From assembly GCF_040529335.1 (NCBI RefSeq), contig NZ_CP159534.1, positions 7,502,001 through 7,566,000 on the forward strand: 64,000 bases of DNA, given 5' to 3'. Under the pieces are notes generated by a model. That model was not told the origin of the DNA, searched no databases, and was given only the letters and a program-made list of their open reading frames with translations. How positions within the stretch are numbered: position 1 is the first letter of the stretch; each line of letters starts with the position of its first letter. This document shows, one piece after another, positions 7,067 to 16,105 of the stretch. The stretch is from Streptomyces sp. HUAS MG91 (GTDB lineage Bacteria; Actinomycetota; Actinomycetes; Streptomycetales; Streptomycetaceae). Made by a program: the position numbers and the translations under genes.

Positions 7067-7575
7067 TAGGCTTCGGTCGGGCCGTCGCCGGGCTCCTTGC
7101 CCAGTACGTACAGCTCCGGGAGGTTGACCACGATGGCCTCCTGGGTGCTGCGGGCGATCACCACGACGGCCTCCTCGTCGGGGCTCGGGTTCTCCTCCCG
7201 GTGGGGGACGAACGGCGGTACGAAGATGTAGTCGCCGGGAGCCGTGCGGATGCGGACCTCCTCCGCGGTGCCGGAGGAATCGTCGAGGAAGACGAACTCC
7301 GGGTGGCCCTTGACCACGTGGATCGCCGTCTCGGAGGCGCCGTGGTGGTGGTTGGAGGACGCGGTGACGGGTGCGACGTGGGTCTGGCCCATCCACAGCC
7401 GCTCGGAGCCGACGCTGTCCCCGCTGATCGCGGCGAACCGGCGCATCCCGCCGGTCTGGGCGGTGTCGCCGTCGAGCCCGTCGGCGCGGATGTGGTGCAG
7501 CCGCGCGCTCAGGGGGAGTTCGCCCGACCCGGTCAGATGCGGGTGGAAGGCGTCGTGTCCGGGGTGCGAAGTCAT
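7066..7575 (-). CDS. cupin-domain protein
   Basis: The product is 169 residues from ATG 7575, chosen over upstream in-frame codons because an AGGA lies eight bases before it. The cupin motifs are visible: SSNHHHGASETAIHVVKGHP (metal-binding His cluster and Glu of motif 1) and GDYIFVPPFVPHREENPS (motif 2). Small single-cupin proteins bind a metal or a small ligand as enzymes or sensors; no substrate can be assigned. It is divergent from the Rrf2-family regulator across a 167-bp gap holding a candidate operator, so I infer that it belongs to that regulon. Confidence 0.8.
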   Translation of the reverse strand: MTSHPGHDAFHPHLTGSGELPLSARLHHIRADGLDGDTAQTGGMRRFAAISGDSVGSERLWMGQTHVAPVTASSNHHHGASETAIHVVKGHPEFVFLDDSSGTAEEVRIRTAPGDYIFVPPFVPHREENPSPDEEAVVVIARSTQEAIVVNLPELYVLGKEPGDGPTEA

Positions 7576-7656
7576 GGGAGAAAGTCCTGCTCGTCGAAGG
7601 GCGCAACGCAAGATCCTTGAGGCGACCGTAGAGAGCCGGAGAAAAGGATGTCAAGA

Positions 7657-7666
7657 TGTGTCCATT
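7657..7666. promoter_or_regulatory. candidate Rrf2 operator half-site, divergent promoter
   Basis: GTGTCCATTG in the cupin/Rrf2 intergenic region recurs exactly at 9108-9117 in front of the transport operon, where it is half of an inverted repeat. The copy here is preceded by GGATGTCAAGAT. Sharing between the regulator's own promoter and a neighbouring operon suggests a common operator. Confidence 0.45.
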
Positions 7667-7742
7667 GTGCGCGGCCCGGCTCCGGCACGCTCCGAGCGGG
7701 ATGCACCGGGACGCCGGAACCGACGCTCGGGAAGACGGTGAC

Positions 7743-8168
7743 ATGCAGATTTCCGCCAGGGTCGACTACGCCGTGCGGGCCCTCGCCGAACTGGCGGCCG
7801 ACAGCGCGCGGCCGTTGACGTGCGAGTCCATCGCCTCGGCGCAGGAGATTCCGTTCCGCTTCCTCAAGTCGGTCTTCCGCGACCTGCGATCGGCCGGGCT
7901 CGTGCGCAGCCAGCGCGGCTGCGAGGGCGGGTACTGGCTCGGGCGGGACGCGGCCGAGATCTCCGTCGCCGAGGTGATGACCGCCGTCGACGGCGCCTTC
8001 TTCACCGTGCGCGGCGAGCGCCCCGAGACCCTGGGGTACCCCGGTGCCGCGGCCGGTCTGCCCGGACTCTGGCACGGCGTCGAATCGGCCGCCCAGACAC
8101 TGCTCGCACGGACCAGCATCGCGGACCTCGCCCGGCAGGGAGCGGACGGCAAGGCCGTCAGCGCATGA
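7743..8168 (+). CDS. Rrf2-family transcriptional regulator
   Basis: The product is 141 residues and begins MQISARVDYAVRALAELAAD, the standard Rrf2 N-terminal helix. The winged helix follows (CESIASAQEIPFRFLKSVFR, LRSAGLVRSQRGCEGGYWLG). The three-Cys Fe-S ligand set of IscR is absent, so direct Fe-S sensing is unlikely. In Firmicutes the Rrf2 protein CymR controls cysteine and sulfur genes. The linked monooxygenases and the Cys-containing leader make a sulfur role plausible here too. The next gene overlaps its stop by 4 bp. ATG 7743 is preferred over an earlier in-frame GTG because it starts at the domain edge. Confidence 0.85.
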   Translation: MQISARVDYAVRALAELAADSARPLTCESIASAQEIPFRFLKSVFRDLRSAGLVRSQRGCEGGYWLGRDAAEISVAEVMTAVDGAFFTVRGERPETLGYPGAAAGLPGLWHGVESAAQTLLARTSIADLARQGADGKAVSA

Positions 8169-9118
8169 GGGCGGGCGAGCCGGACGCCGCGCCCCGACCC
8201 GTCGTGGACGTCACCGAGTTCACGGATCCCGCGTGCCCGTGGGCCTGGGGCTCCGAGCCGGTCTTCCGGCGGCTGCGGCACGGTCTGGCGCCCCGGCTGC
8301 GCTGGCGGCGGGTGTTCGGCATCCTCTTCGACGAGGACGACGACCCCGCGCCGGACCCCGACGCCGAGGCCCGCTGGTACGAGGAGTTCATCGAGGGCGT
8401 CGCCGCCCACACCCGCGCGCCGTACGCCGCCCGGCTGCACTGGCTGACCCGGACCAGCTGGCCCGCGTCGGTCGTCGCCAAGGCCGCCGAGGCGCAGGGC
8501 TCTCAGGTGGCCGACCGGGTGCTGCGCAGGCTCCGCGAGACGACCTTCGTCCTGGGCCGCCCCGCCGACTCCCTGGCCGCCGCCGAGGAGGCCGTCAGGG
8601 GAGTGCCGGGCCTCGACGTACGCCAACTCTTGGACGAGCAGGCCCTGTTCGCCGCGCAGGAGGCCGTCGGCGCCGACCGGGCGGAGACCCGCCGCCCGCT
8701 CGCCGAGGTGTACGGCCTGCAAGGCCCCGGGCCGCACCCGGGCCGCGCCAAGGAACTCGCCGACGGACACCGGTACGCCCTGCCGACGCTCCTGTTCGCG
8801 GGGCCGGGCGGGCGCGTCTGCGTACCGGGCTGGCGGCCCCTGCGGGAGTACGTCGACGCGGCGTCGACGGCCGCCGGTGCGCCGCTGAGCCTGCCCGCGC
8901 CGCTCGGTCCCGACGCGGCGGCGGAGCTCTGGCGCAGCCTCACCGAGCCCGAACTGCGCCTGCTCACCGGCGGATCGCAGCCCCCCGCCGACGCCGTGCG
9001 GGTCGCGACGGGGAACGGTCCGCTGTGGCTCCACCCCGACGAGGCCAAGCACCACCCGGCGACGAAAGCGCAGGCAGCGGGGGTCTCGGACAATGAGACA
9101 CCTAAAGGTGTCCATTGA
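8165..9118 (+). CDS. DsbA/FrnE-like thioredoxin-fold protein with CPWA motif
   Basis: The product is 317 residues without a signal peptide, so it is cytoplasmic. The N-terminus has a thioredoxin fold of the DSBA/FrnE type (VVDVTEFTDPACPWAWGSEP), then the helical insertion, then LPTLLFAG before the final strand and helix (the cis-Pro region of this fold). The usual CPWC active site reads CPWA, so only the first redox Cys remains. This excludes a simple disulfide exchange cycle and suggests a mycothiol-linked reductase, isomerase or binding role. It is coupled to the Rrf2 gene by a 4-bp overlap. The C-terminal ~70 residues are an extra region I do not recognise. Confidence 0.75.
   Translation: MRAGEPDAAPRPVVDVTEFTDPACPWAWGSEPVFRRLRHGLAPRLRWRRVFGILFDEDDDPAPDPDAEARWYEEFIEGVAAHTRAPYAARLHWLTRTSWPASVVAKAAEAQGSQVADRVLRRLRETTFVLGRPADSLAAAEEAVRGVPGLDVRQLLDEQALFAAQEAVGADRAETRRPLAEVYGLQGPGPHPGRAKELADGHRYALPTLLFAGPGGRVCVPGWRPLREYVDAASTAAGAPLSLPAPLGPDAAAELWRSLTEPELRLLTGGSQPPADAVRVATGNGPLWLHPDEAKHHPATKAQAAGVSDNETPKGVH
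9091..9117. promoter_or_regulatory. inverted-repeat operator before the organosulfur operon
   Basis: CAATGAGACACCT (9091-9103) and AGGTGTCCATTG (9106-9117) form a near-perfect dyad around AA, with one extra base in the left arm. The right arm contains the 10-mer also present at 7657-7666. The dyad overlaps the last codons of the upstream gene and precedes the leader peptide, a fitting place for repressor control of the operon. Confidence 0.55.
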
Positions 9119-9149
9119 CAGCCCGTCGGGCGGCCGTGAGGATATGAGC

Positions 9150-9224
9150 ATGCCTTCGACGCATCCCGGCGTGGTCTGCCGTTACGTGGACTTCCGGCGC
9201 ACTTCCAGCGCACTCTGTCGCTGA
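9150..9224 (+). CDS. Cys-containing leader peptide (24 aa)
   Basis: ATG 9150 has GAGGA (9138-9142) seven bases upstream. The 24-residue product starts MPSTHPGVVCRYVDFRRTSS and ends ALCR. The pattern Arg-x-Val-Asp, Arg, Ser-Ser-x-x-Cys-Arg-stop matches small leader peptides I know from actinobacterial sulfur and cysteine operons, where ribosome stalling at Cys codons is thought to control downstream expression. Cys codons here are 10 and 23. About 200 bp of GC-rich sequence with hairpin potential follows before the transporter gene. Confidence 0.65.
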   Translation: MPSTHPGVVCRYVDFRRTSSALCR

Positions 9225-9427
9225 CCCCTGCGGCCGCCGCCTGCCCCTCCCGGCAGCGCGGGCTCGTCCCGAAGCCGGCCCGCCCCCTTTTCCTGTGACG
9301 ACGCCGCCCCGTCTCCGCGTCGCCTTTCCCTGGCCTCCACCTCCTGTGCCCGCGCCCCGCCGTCCGGGCGTTCCATGACCCGCCCGCGCACCCGTCCCGC
9401 GCGGCGCGGTCAGAAAGGTGTGCTCCC

Positions 9428-11005
9428 ATGCCTGCGTTCCGCCTGCCCACCGTCCCCCGACCGCCCTCGGAACCGTCGTCGTCCCCCCGGCTCGGCCGCC
9501 GTTCCTTCCTCGGCGTCTCGCTCGCCGCCGGGGCCTCCCTCGCCCTGACCGCCTGCGGCGGGCAGTCCACCTCGGCGGCCGGAAGCGGCGGCGGAACCCT
9601 CAAGTGGGGCTGGGACCTGCCCACTTCATGGGATCCGGTCACCTCGTCGGCCGGCTGGGACGTGCACTCCCTCTCCCTCGTCTACGCGGCCCTGACCCAG
9701 CTCGACCCGCGGGGCGACGCCGTCCCCGCGCTCGCCGAGGCGTGGAAGTACAACGACGACGGCACGGTGGTCACCTTCACGCTCCGGTCGGGCGCGACGT
9801 TCGGCGACGGCAGCCCGGTCGACGCGACTGCCGTCAGGAAGAGCCTCGAACGGGGCCGTGACGACCCGAAGTCCCTGGTCGCCTCCCAGCTGATCGGCGT
9901 GAAGCAGATCAGCGCCCCGGACCCGCGCACCGTCGAACTGCGCCTGGCCGCACCCGACTTCCAGATACCCGCACTGCTCGCGGGCAAGACCGGGATGATC
10001 GTCAACCCGAAGGTCTTCGCGAAGGACCCCACGAGCCTGGCCATGAAGCCGGCCGGCGCCGGACCGTACACGCTCGTCTCCTACGTGGAGAACTCCAAGG
10101 CCGTCCTCAAGCGCAACCCCGCCTACTGGGACGCGAAGAAGATCAGGACGGAGAACTTCGAGCTGTACCCGCTCCCGGAGCCCTCCACCGTCGTCGCCGC
10201 GCTCAAGTCCGGCCAGTACAACGTCGCCCAGATACCCGGCAGTCAGGTGAAGGCCGCCCGCGCGGCCGGGCTGAAGGTGCAGGTCATCCCGTCCATGGTG
10301 GTGGCCGTCCTCGATGTGCACAACGGCCGCGAGCCCTTCACCGACCCGGACGTCGTCCTCGCCCTGAAGTACGCCGTCGACCGCGAGGAACTGCTGAGGA
10401 CGGCCTCCTTCGGCTACGGCGAGACCACCCGCCAGCCCTTCCCCAAGGGCTATGCGGGCTACGACCCCGAGCTGGACAAGCTGTTCCCGTACGACCCGAA
10501 GAAGGCCAGGGAACTGCTCGCGAAGGCCAGCCACGCCGACGGGCTGAAGCTCAAGATCACCACGCAGAAGGCGGAAGGCGTACCGGAGTTGCTCCAGGCC
10601 CAGCTGAAGAAGGTCGGGATCACCGCCACCATCGAGACGATCCCCGCCGACCAGGCCACGCAGATCGTCTACATCCAGCGCGCCAAGGCGCTCAACGTCG
10701 ACCAGTTCGCCGGACGCGACTCCGCCACCCAGGCCTTCCAGGTGCTGTTCGGCAAGGAGGGCCTGATGAACCCCGGGCGCACCACCTCACCCGCACTCGA
10801 GAAGGCCCTCGACGTCGTCCGCCGCACCCCGCTGGACTCGGCCGACTACCCCGAGGTGCTCCAGAAGGCCACCGGCATCGCGGTGCGGGACATGCCGAAC
10901 GTGTTCCTGTACACCGTCCCGCGCATTCTCGCCCGCAACCCGGAAGTCTCCGAGATCCCCTCCTACACCGTCGTCCAGCGCTTCGACGGGGTGACCGTCG
11001 GATGA
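9428..11005 (+). CDS. ABC transporter substrate-binding lipoprotein (SBP family 5)
   Basis: The product is 525 residues. The N-terminus carries a twin-arginine motif (GRRSFLG) and a lipobox (LALTACGG), so it is a Tat-exported lipoprotein on the outer face of the membrane. The body is an SBP_bac_5 domain as in DppA/Opp[41 protein letters not shown] and DREELLR are typical. GAAAGG precedes the ATG. The next gene overlaps its stop by 4 bp. Family members bind peptides, nickel complexes or opines. With two SsuD-like enzymes in the operon, I infer an organosulfur compound as ligand. Confidence 0.85.
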   Translation: MPAFRLPTVPRPPSEPSSSPRLGRRSFLGVSLAAGASLALTACGGQSTSAAGSGGGTLKWGWDLPTSWDPVTSSAGWDVHSLSLVYAALTQLDPRGDAVPALAEAWKYNDDGTVVTFTLRSGATFGDGSPVDATAVRKSLERGRDDPKSLVASQLIGVKQISAPDPRTVELRLAAPDFQIPALLAGKTGMIVNPKVFAKDPTSLAMKPAGAGPYTLVSYVENSKAVLKRNPAYWDAKKIRTENFELYPLPEPSTVVAALKSGQYNVAQIPGSQVKAARAAGLKVQVIPSMVVAVLDVHNGREPFTDPDVVLALKYAVDREELLRTASFGYGETTRQPFPKGYAGYDPELDKLFPYDPKKARELLAKASHADGLKLKITTQKAEGVPELLQAQLKKVGITATIETIPADQATQIVYIQRAKALNVDQFAGRDSATQAFQVLFGKEGLMNPGRTTSPALEKALDVVRRTPLDSADYPEVLQKATGIAVRDMPNVFLYTVPRILARNPEVSEIPSYTVVQRFDGVTVG

Positions 11006-12033
11006 GCGCGCCCGCCCTCGGCTCCCGTCGGGCGCGGCCGCTCGGCCGGCTCGCCGCGGCGCCCCGCTCGCTGGGCCGGGCCGCCGTCACCACCGCCACC
11101 GTCTTCCTCCTTGCCTCGCTGCTGACCTTCGCACTCGGTGCGCTCTCGCAGGCCAACCCCGCCGCCTCCGTCCTCGGTGACCTCGCCACCCCGGCCGACA
11201 TCGCGCGCATGGAGGCGCAGTTCGGCCTCGACCGGCCGCTGCCCGTGCAGTACGTGAGCTGGCTCGGGCACGCCCTCAGCGGCGACCTCGGCACCTCGTG
11301 GTTCACCGGGGTGCCGGTGGCGGACAGCATCGCCCAGGCCCTCCCCGTCGACCTGTCCATCGCCGGACTCGCGCTGCTGCTCGCCGTGGTCATCGGCGGC
11401 GGCGCCGGGATCGCCGCCGCGCTGCACGCCGGCGGACGCGTCGACCGGGCCGTCACCCTCGTCTGCTCGGTGCTCGCGACGCTGCCGCCGTTCCTCATCG
11501 GGATCGTCCTGATCGTCGTCTTCGCCGTCCAGTTCGGCGCGCTGCCCACCGGCGGCTACGAGCCGCTGAACGCGGGCGCCGGCCCCTGGCTGCGGTACGC
11601 GATCCTGCCCGCCTTCGCGCTCAGCCTGGACGCCGCCGCCTCCCTCGCCCGGCAACTGCGCACCTCGCTGGTCGGGGCGCTGCGCGAGAACTACGTCGTC
11701 GGCGCCGAGATGCGCGGATTCTCCGCCCGGCGCGTGATGTTCGGCCACGTCCTGCGCAACGCGGCCGGGCCCGCCCTCACCGTCCTCGGGATGAGCGTGC
11801 CGGTCATCCTCGGCGGCGCCGTCGTCACCGAGAAGATCTTCAACCTTCCGGGGATCGCGCAACTGTCCCTCCAGGCCGCCGAACGGCACGACATCCCCGT
11901 CGTGCAGGGCACCCTCCTCGTCCCCGTCGCCGTCGTGCTCGTCGCCAACATCGCGGTCAACGCGGTGCTCGGCGCGCTCAACCCGGCCGCCCGCAGGAGC
12001 GGGCGCGCCGCACGCAAGGGGGAGGCCGCATGA
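11002..12033 (+). CDS. ABC transporter permease, DppB type
   Basis: The product is 343 residues with six hydrophobic segments. It has the N-terminal region typical of DppB (FGLDRPLPVQYVSWLGHALS, GDLGTSWFTG) and the EAA-like loop AEMRGFSARRVMFGHVLRNA that contacts the ATPase. The C-terminus has the family sequence VTEKIFNLPGIAQL. It starts inside the stop of the binding-protein gene (ATGA) and ends inside the start of the second permease. It forms one half of the translocation pore of this transporter. Confidence 0.88.
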   Translation: MSAPALGSRRARPLGRLAAAPRSLGRAAVTTATVFLLASLLTFALGALSQANPAASVLGDLATPADIARMEAQFGLDRPLPVQYVSWLGHALSGDLGTSWFTGVPVADSIAQALPVDLSIAGLALLLAVVIGGGAGIAAALHAGGRVDRAVTLVCSVLATLPPFLIGIVLIVVFAVQFGALPTGGYEPLNAGAGPWLRYAILPAFALSLDAAASLARQLRTSLVGALRENYVVGAEMRGFSARRVMFGHVLRNAAGPALTVLGMSVPVILGGAVVTEKIFNLPGIAQLSLQAAERHDIPVVQGTLLVPVAVVLVANIAVNAVLGALNPAARRSGRAARKGEAA

Positions 12034-12968
12034 GGGTGCTCCGGATCACCTGGCGGCAGCGCTCGGCCAAGGCCGCCCTCGCCGTGCTCGCCGTGGTCGC
12101 GGTGCTCGCCGTCGCGGGCGGCGCGCTCGCACCGGCCGACCCGCTGGCGCAGCACCCCGCCGACATGCTCCAAGGGCCCAGCGCCGCACACCTGTTGGGC
12201 ACCGACTACCTCGGCCGGGACGTCCTGAGCCGTGTCGTGGCCGGGACGGGGCTCTCCATCGGCGGCGCCCTGGAGGCCGTCGGCGCCGCACTGCTCCTCG
12301 GCGTCGTCCCCGGGCTCGCGTCGGTCTGGCTCGGCCCGGCCGTGGAATGGAGCACGCAGCGAGCCGCCGACACGCTGATGATCATGCCGTTCACGGTGTT
12401 CGCGATCGCCGTCGTCGGCGCCCTCGGCAACGGCGTGCACCAGGCCATGCTCGCCCTCGGCGTGCTCTTCGCCCCGCTGTACTTCCGCGTCACCCGGGCG
12501 GCCGCGCTCGGCCTGAAACAGGCGCAGTACGTGGAGGCCGCCGAACTGATGGGCGCCTCCCGCCGCTGGATCCTGCGCACCCACGTCTGGGGCAAGATCC
12601 TGCCGACGGTCGCGGTGACCACCGCACAGGTCGCGGGACAGGCCCTGCTGGTCGTCTCCTCGCTCACCTTCCTCGGCCTCGGCGTCAAGGCGCCCGCGCC
12701 GACCTGGGGCGGGATGCTCGCCTCCGACCTCGGCTACCTCGCCCAGCAGCCGTGGGCGCCGCTCGTCCCCGGCGCCGCGATCATGATCACCGTCGGGGCG
12801 CTCAACCTGCTGGCGGACGCGATCCGCGACGGCGGGGCGCGGCCGGTGACCCTCGCCGCCGCGGCCCCCGTGCGCCCGGCGCCCGCGCATCCCGCCCCCG
12901 AGCCGGCGGTCCGTGTCGTGCAGTCCCCGCAGACCGAGGAGGCCGAGCGCCGTGTCACCACTGGCTGA
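12030..12968 (+). CDS. ABC transporter permease, DppC type
   Basis: The product is 312 residues with about six membrane segments. The periplasmic entry sequence HLLGTDYLGRDVLSRVVAGT and the EAA loop AELMGASRRWILRTHVWGKI identify the DppC partner of the preceding permease. Its C-terminal ~35 residues are Pro/Ala-rich and unusual. The frame is open far upstream, but ATG 12030 overlaps the previous stop and begins at the first membrane segment. The following ATPase gene starts 17 bases before its end. Confidence 0.88.
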   Translation: MRVLRITWRQRSAKAALAVLAVVAVLAVAGGALAPADPLAQHPADMLQGPSAAHLLGTDYLGRDVLSRVVAGTGLSIGGALEAVGAALLLGVVPGLASVWLGPAVEWSTQRAADTLMIMPFTVFAIAVVGALGNGVHQAMLALGVLFAPLYFRVTRAAALGLKQAQYVEAAELMGASRRWILRTHVWGKILPTVAVTTAQVAGQALLVVSSLTFLGLGVKAPAPTWGGMLASDLGYLAQQPWAPLVPGAAIMITVGALNLLADAIRDGGARPVTLAAAAPVRPAPAHPAPEPAVRVVQSPQTEEAERRVTTG

Positions 12969-13977
12969 ACCCACCGCAGCGCGGACGGCCGCCCCCGTCC
13001 TCACCGTCGAGGGCCTCGACGTCACCGTCGGCCCCTCCGTCACCGCCGTCCGCGACGTGTCCTTCACCCTGGAACGCGGCCAGGCGGTCGGCCTGGTGGG
13101 GGAGTCGGGCAGCGGCAAGAGCCTCACCTGCCGGTCCGTCCTCGGCGTCCTGCCGCACGGATGCGAGGTCGCCGCCGGACGGGCGACGCTCGCCGGCGAC
13201 GCCACCGACCTGACGGCCCTCACCCGCCGCCAGTGGAACACCGTCCGAGGCCGGCGCGTCGGAGCCGTCTTCCAGGACCCGGCCTCGTATCTGAACCCCT
13301 CCCTCACCGTGGGCAGGCAACTGGCCGAACAACTGCGGGTGGGGCGCGGCCTCGCCCGGTCCGCCGCACGCCGCCGCGCCGTCGAACTGTTCGCGGCGGT
13401 CGGACTGCACCGCCCCGACGAGGTGTTCCACCACTACCCGCACGAGCTGTCCGGCGGCATGCTCCAGCGGGTCCTCATCGCCATCGCCGTCTCCTGCGAG
13501 CCAGAACTCCTCATCGCCGACGAGGCGACCACCGCACTGGACGTCGTCGTCCAGGCGGAGATCCTCGAACTGCTGCGGACCCTGCGGGCCGAACGCGGTC
13601 TCGCGCTCCTCCTCGTCACCCACGACCTCGCCGTCGTCGCCGAGGCCTGCGACCGCGTGATCGTCATGTACGCGGGCGAGATCGTCGAGGACGGCCCGAC
13701 CGCCGAGGTGCTGGCCGCGCCCGCGCACCCGTACACCGAGGCGCTGCTGCGCGTGGCGTCCCTCGGCGACTGGGGACGCCGGGAGCTCGACACCATCCCC
13801 GGCCGCCCGCCCGAGACGGGGGCCGACCTGCCGGGCTGCCGGTTCGCCGAGCGCTGCGCCCACGCGACGCGCGAGTGCGTCGACGGCCCGATCGCCCTGC
13901 GCACCCTGGACGGCGGCCGGCGCACCCGCTGCGTACGCCCCCAGAGCCCCACCGCGCCGGAAGGAGCAGCCCGGTGA
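12952..13977 (+). CDS. ABC transporter ATP-binding protein, DppD type
   Basis: The product is 341 residues from GTG 12952, with GGAGG at 12937-12941. Walker A is GESGSGKS, the signature LSGGM and Walker [13 protein letters not shown]. The C-terminal oligopeptide-transporter extension carries the Cys-rich [15 protein letters not shown] expected to bind an Fe-S cluster in DppD/OppD-type ATPases. It pairs with the next ATPase as a heterodimer energising the two permeases. The GTGA overlap with the next gene implies coupled translation. Confidence 0.88.
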   Translation: MSPLAEPTAARTAAPVLTVEGLDVTVGPSVTAVRDVSFTLERGQAVGLVGESGSGKSLTCRSVLGVLPHGCEVAAGRATLAGDATDLTALTRRQWNTVRGRRVGAVFQDPASYLNPSLTVGRQLAEQLRVGRGLARSAARRRAVELFAAVGLHRPDEVFHHYPHELSGGMLQRVLIAIAVSCEPELLIADEATTALDVVVQAEILELLRTLRAERGLALLLVTHDLAVVAEACDRVIVMYAGEIVEDGPTAEVLAAPAHPYTEALLRVASLGDWGRRELDTIPGRPPETGADLPGCRFAERCAHATRECVDGPIALRTLDGGRRTRCVRPQSPTAPEGAAR

Positions 13978-14975
13978 CCACCACCTCCGAACCCCTGCTG
14001 GAGATCGGCGGCCTCGACGTGTCCTACGGGCGCCGGGGCACCGTCCGCGCAGCCGCCCGCCGCACCCGGGTCCTCACCGGCGTCGGACTCGACGTCCGGG
14101 CGGGGGACGTCGTCGGCGTCATCGGGGAGACCGGCTCCGGCAAGACCACCCTGGCCCGGGCCGCCGTCGGCCTGGTGCGGCCCGACGCGGGCACCGTGCG
14201 CTTCGGCGGACGGGAGCTGACCGGACTCGACCGGCGGGCGCTGCGCGCGTTCCGGCGCTCGGGCCAGGTCCAGTACATGTTCCAGGACCCGCTGCGTTCC
14301 CAGGACCCCGACCTGACGGTCCGCCGGATCGTCGCCGAGCCGCTCGCGGTGGCCGGCACGCTCACCCGCCGGGAGCGGGCCGTGCGCGCCGACGAGACGC
14401 TGGCCCTGGTCGGCCTGGAGGCCGACCGGTTCGGCGACCGCGTCCCCGCGCAGCTCTCCGGCGGCCAGCGGCAGCGCGTCTCGCTCGCCCGGGCCATCGT
14501 CACCCGGCCCCGGCTGCTGTTCAGCGACGAACCCGTCAGCGCCCTCGACGCCTCCAACCGCAATCTCGTCCTCGCCCTCCTCGACCGGCTCCGCCGGGAA
14601 CTGGGCCTCGCCGTCGTCGTCATCTCCCACGACCTGTCCTCCCTCGCCGGCATCGCCGACCGGGTCGCAGTCCTCTACCGGGGCCGGCTCGTCGAACAGG
14701 GCCCCATCGGCGAGGTCCTCCAGCACCCGCGCCACCCCTACACGGCCCTGCTCACCGCCTCCGCCCCCAGCGTCCGCGGCGAACACCGGCTGCTCCCGGC
14801 CCAGTTGAGAGCGCCCGCCGAACGCGCGCCCTGGCCGGACGGCACGGGCTGCGTGTTCGCCCCGCGCTGCCGATTCGCCGACGACACCTGCCGTACGGAG
14901 CCCGACGCGATCCACGCCGCCGGGCGCGCCGTGGCCTGCCACCACGCCGGGACCTGGCGCGAGCGCCTCAACTGA
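13974..14975 (+). CDS. ABC transporter ATP-binding protein, DppF type
   Basis: The product is 333 residues from GTG 13974, with AAGGAG at 13961-13966. Walker A is GETGSGKT, the signature LSGGQRQR and Walker [13 protein letters not shown]. The C-terminus again has the Cys-rich oligopeptide-transporter tail ([15 protein letters not shown]). It is the second nucleotide-binding subunit of the transporter. A 38-bp gap with its own GGAG then leads into the monooxygenase genes, so transport and metabolism genes are likely one transcript. Confidence 0.88.
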   Translation: MTTTSEPLLEIGGLDVSYGRRGTVRAAARRTRVLTGVGLDVRAGDVVGVIGETGSGKTTLARAAVGLVRPDAGTVRFGGRELTGLDRRALRAFRRSGQVQYMFQDPLRSQDPDLTVRRIVAEPLAVAGTLTRRERAVRADETLALVGLEADRFGDRVPAQLSGGQRQRVSLARAIVTRPRLLFSDEPVSALDASNRNLVLALLDRLRRELGLAVVVISHDLSSLAGIADRVAVLYRGRLVEQGPIGEVLQHPRHPYTALLTASAPSVRGEHRLLPAQLRAPAERAPWPDGTGCVFAPRCRFADDTCRTEPDAIHAAGRAVACHHAGTWRERLN

Positions 14976-15013
14976 ACCGTTCCCCTCCTCACCCCTTCTG
15001 GAGTCACCCCGCC

Positions 15014-16105
15014 ATGACCGTCGAGTTCATCGGTTTCGCCGCCACCCACGAATCCAGCGAGAGCGGCCCCCGCCCCGAAGGCCCCGTCGTCCAGCCCGAC
15101 TATCTGCGCGAAGTGGCGCGCGTCCACGAGGCGTCCGGCTTCGACCGGGTCCTGATCGCCCACTCCTCGGCGAGCCCCGACGGGTTCACCGTCGCCGACC
15201 AGGTCCTCCAGCACACCGACCGCCTCGGCGTCCTCCTCGCGCACCGGCCCGGCTTCGTCGCGCCGACCCTCGCGGCCCGCAAGTTCGCCACCCTGGACGC
15301 CTTCCACCCGGGCCGGGTCGCGCTGCACGTCATCACCGGCGGCGACGACGCCGACCAGGCACGCGACGGTGACTTCAGCGACAAGCCGACCCGCTACCGC
15401 CGCACCGACGACTTCCTCGACGTGGTCCGCAAGGAATGGACGGCCACCGAACCGTTCGACCACGAGGGCGAGTTCTACCGCGTCAAGGGCGGCCTCTCCG
15501 CGGTGCGCCCGGCCGCCCCGATCCCCGTCTACTTCGGCGGCGCCTCCGCCGACGCCGTCCGCACCGGCAGCAGGCACGCCGACGTGTACGCCTTCTGGGG
15601 CGAACCCCTCGCCGGGATCGCCGAGCGGATCCGCGAAGTGCGGGCCGCCGCCGCGCCGCACGGCCGCGACCCGCGGTTCAGCGTCAGCCTGCGGCCGATC
15701 GCCGCCGCGACCGAGACCGAGGCGTGGGAGCGGGCCAGGGAGATCCTGCGCCTGACCAAGGAACGCTTCGGCGACCTGCGCAAGGCCTTCCCCCTCGACC
15801 ACTCCGCGCAGCGCGGCTCCCAGCGCCTCCTCGAGTACGCGGCCCAGGGCGAGGTCCACGACAAGCGGCTGTGGACCGAGATCGCCCGGACGACCGGTGC
15901 CGCCGGCAACTCCACGGCGCTGGTGGGCAGTTACGAGCAGGTCGCCGACGCCCTCCTGGACTATGTGGCGCTGGGTGTCACCACGCTCCTCATCCGCGGC
16001 TTCTCCCCGCTCGCCGACGCTCGCGACTACGGCACCCTCATCGATCTGGTGCGCTCCTCGCCCGCGGCGAGCGCCCCTGCGCCCGAGGCCGTGGTGCCCG
16101 CGTGA
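15014..16105 (+). CDS. LLM-class FMNH2-dependent monooxygenase, SsuD-like (first copy)
   Basis: The product is 363 residues with a TIM-barrel fold of the bacterial luciferase family, close in length and motifs to alkanesulfonate monooxygenase Ssu[73 protein letters not shown] and [20 protein letters not shown]. SsuD-type enzymes use FMNH2 and O2 to release sulfite from sulfonates. The reductant would come from the flavin reductase at the operon end. A second copy lies two genes downstream, suggesting two substrates or sequential oxidations. The stop overlaps the next GTG. Confidence 0.85.
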   Translation: MTVEFIGFAATHESSESGPRPEGPVVQPDYLREVARVHEASGFDRVLIAHSSASPDGFTVADQVLQHTDRLGVLLAHRPGFVAPTLAARKFATLDAFHPGRVALHVITGGDDADQARDGDFSDKPTRYRRTDDFLDVVRKEWTATEPFDHEGEFYRVKGGLSAVRPAAPIPVYFGGASADAVRTGSRHADVYAFWGEPLAGIAERIREVRAAAAPHGRDPRFSVSLRPIAAATETEAWERAREILRLTKERFGDLRKAFPLDHSAQRGSQRLLEYAAQGEVHDKRLWTEIARTTGAAGNSTALVGSYEQVADALLDYVALGVTTLLIRGFSPLADARDYGTLIDLVRSSPAASAPAPEAVVPA

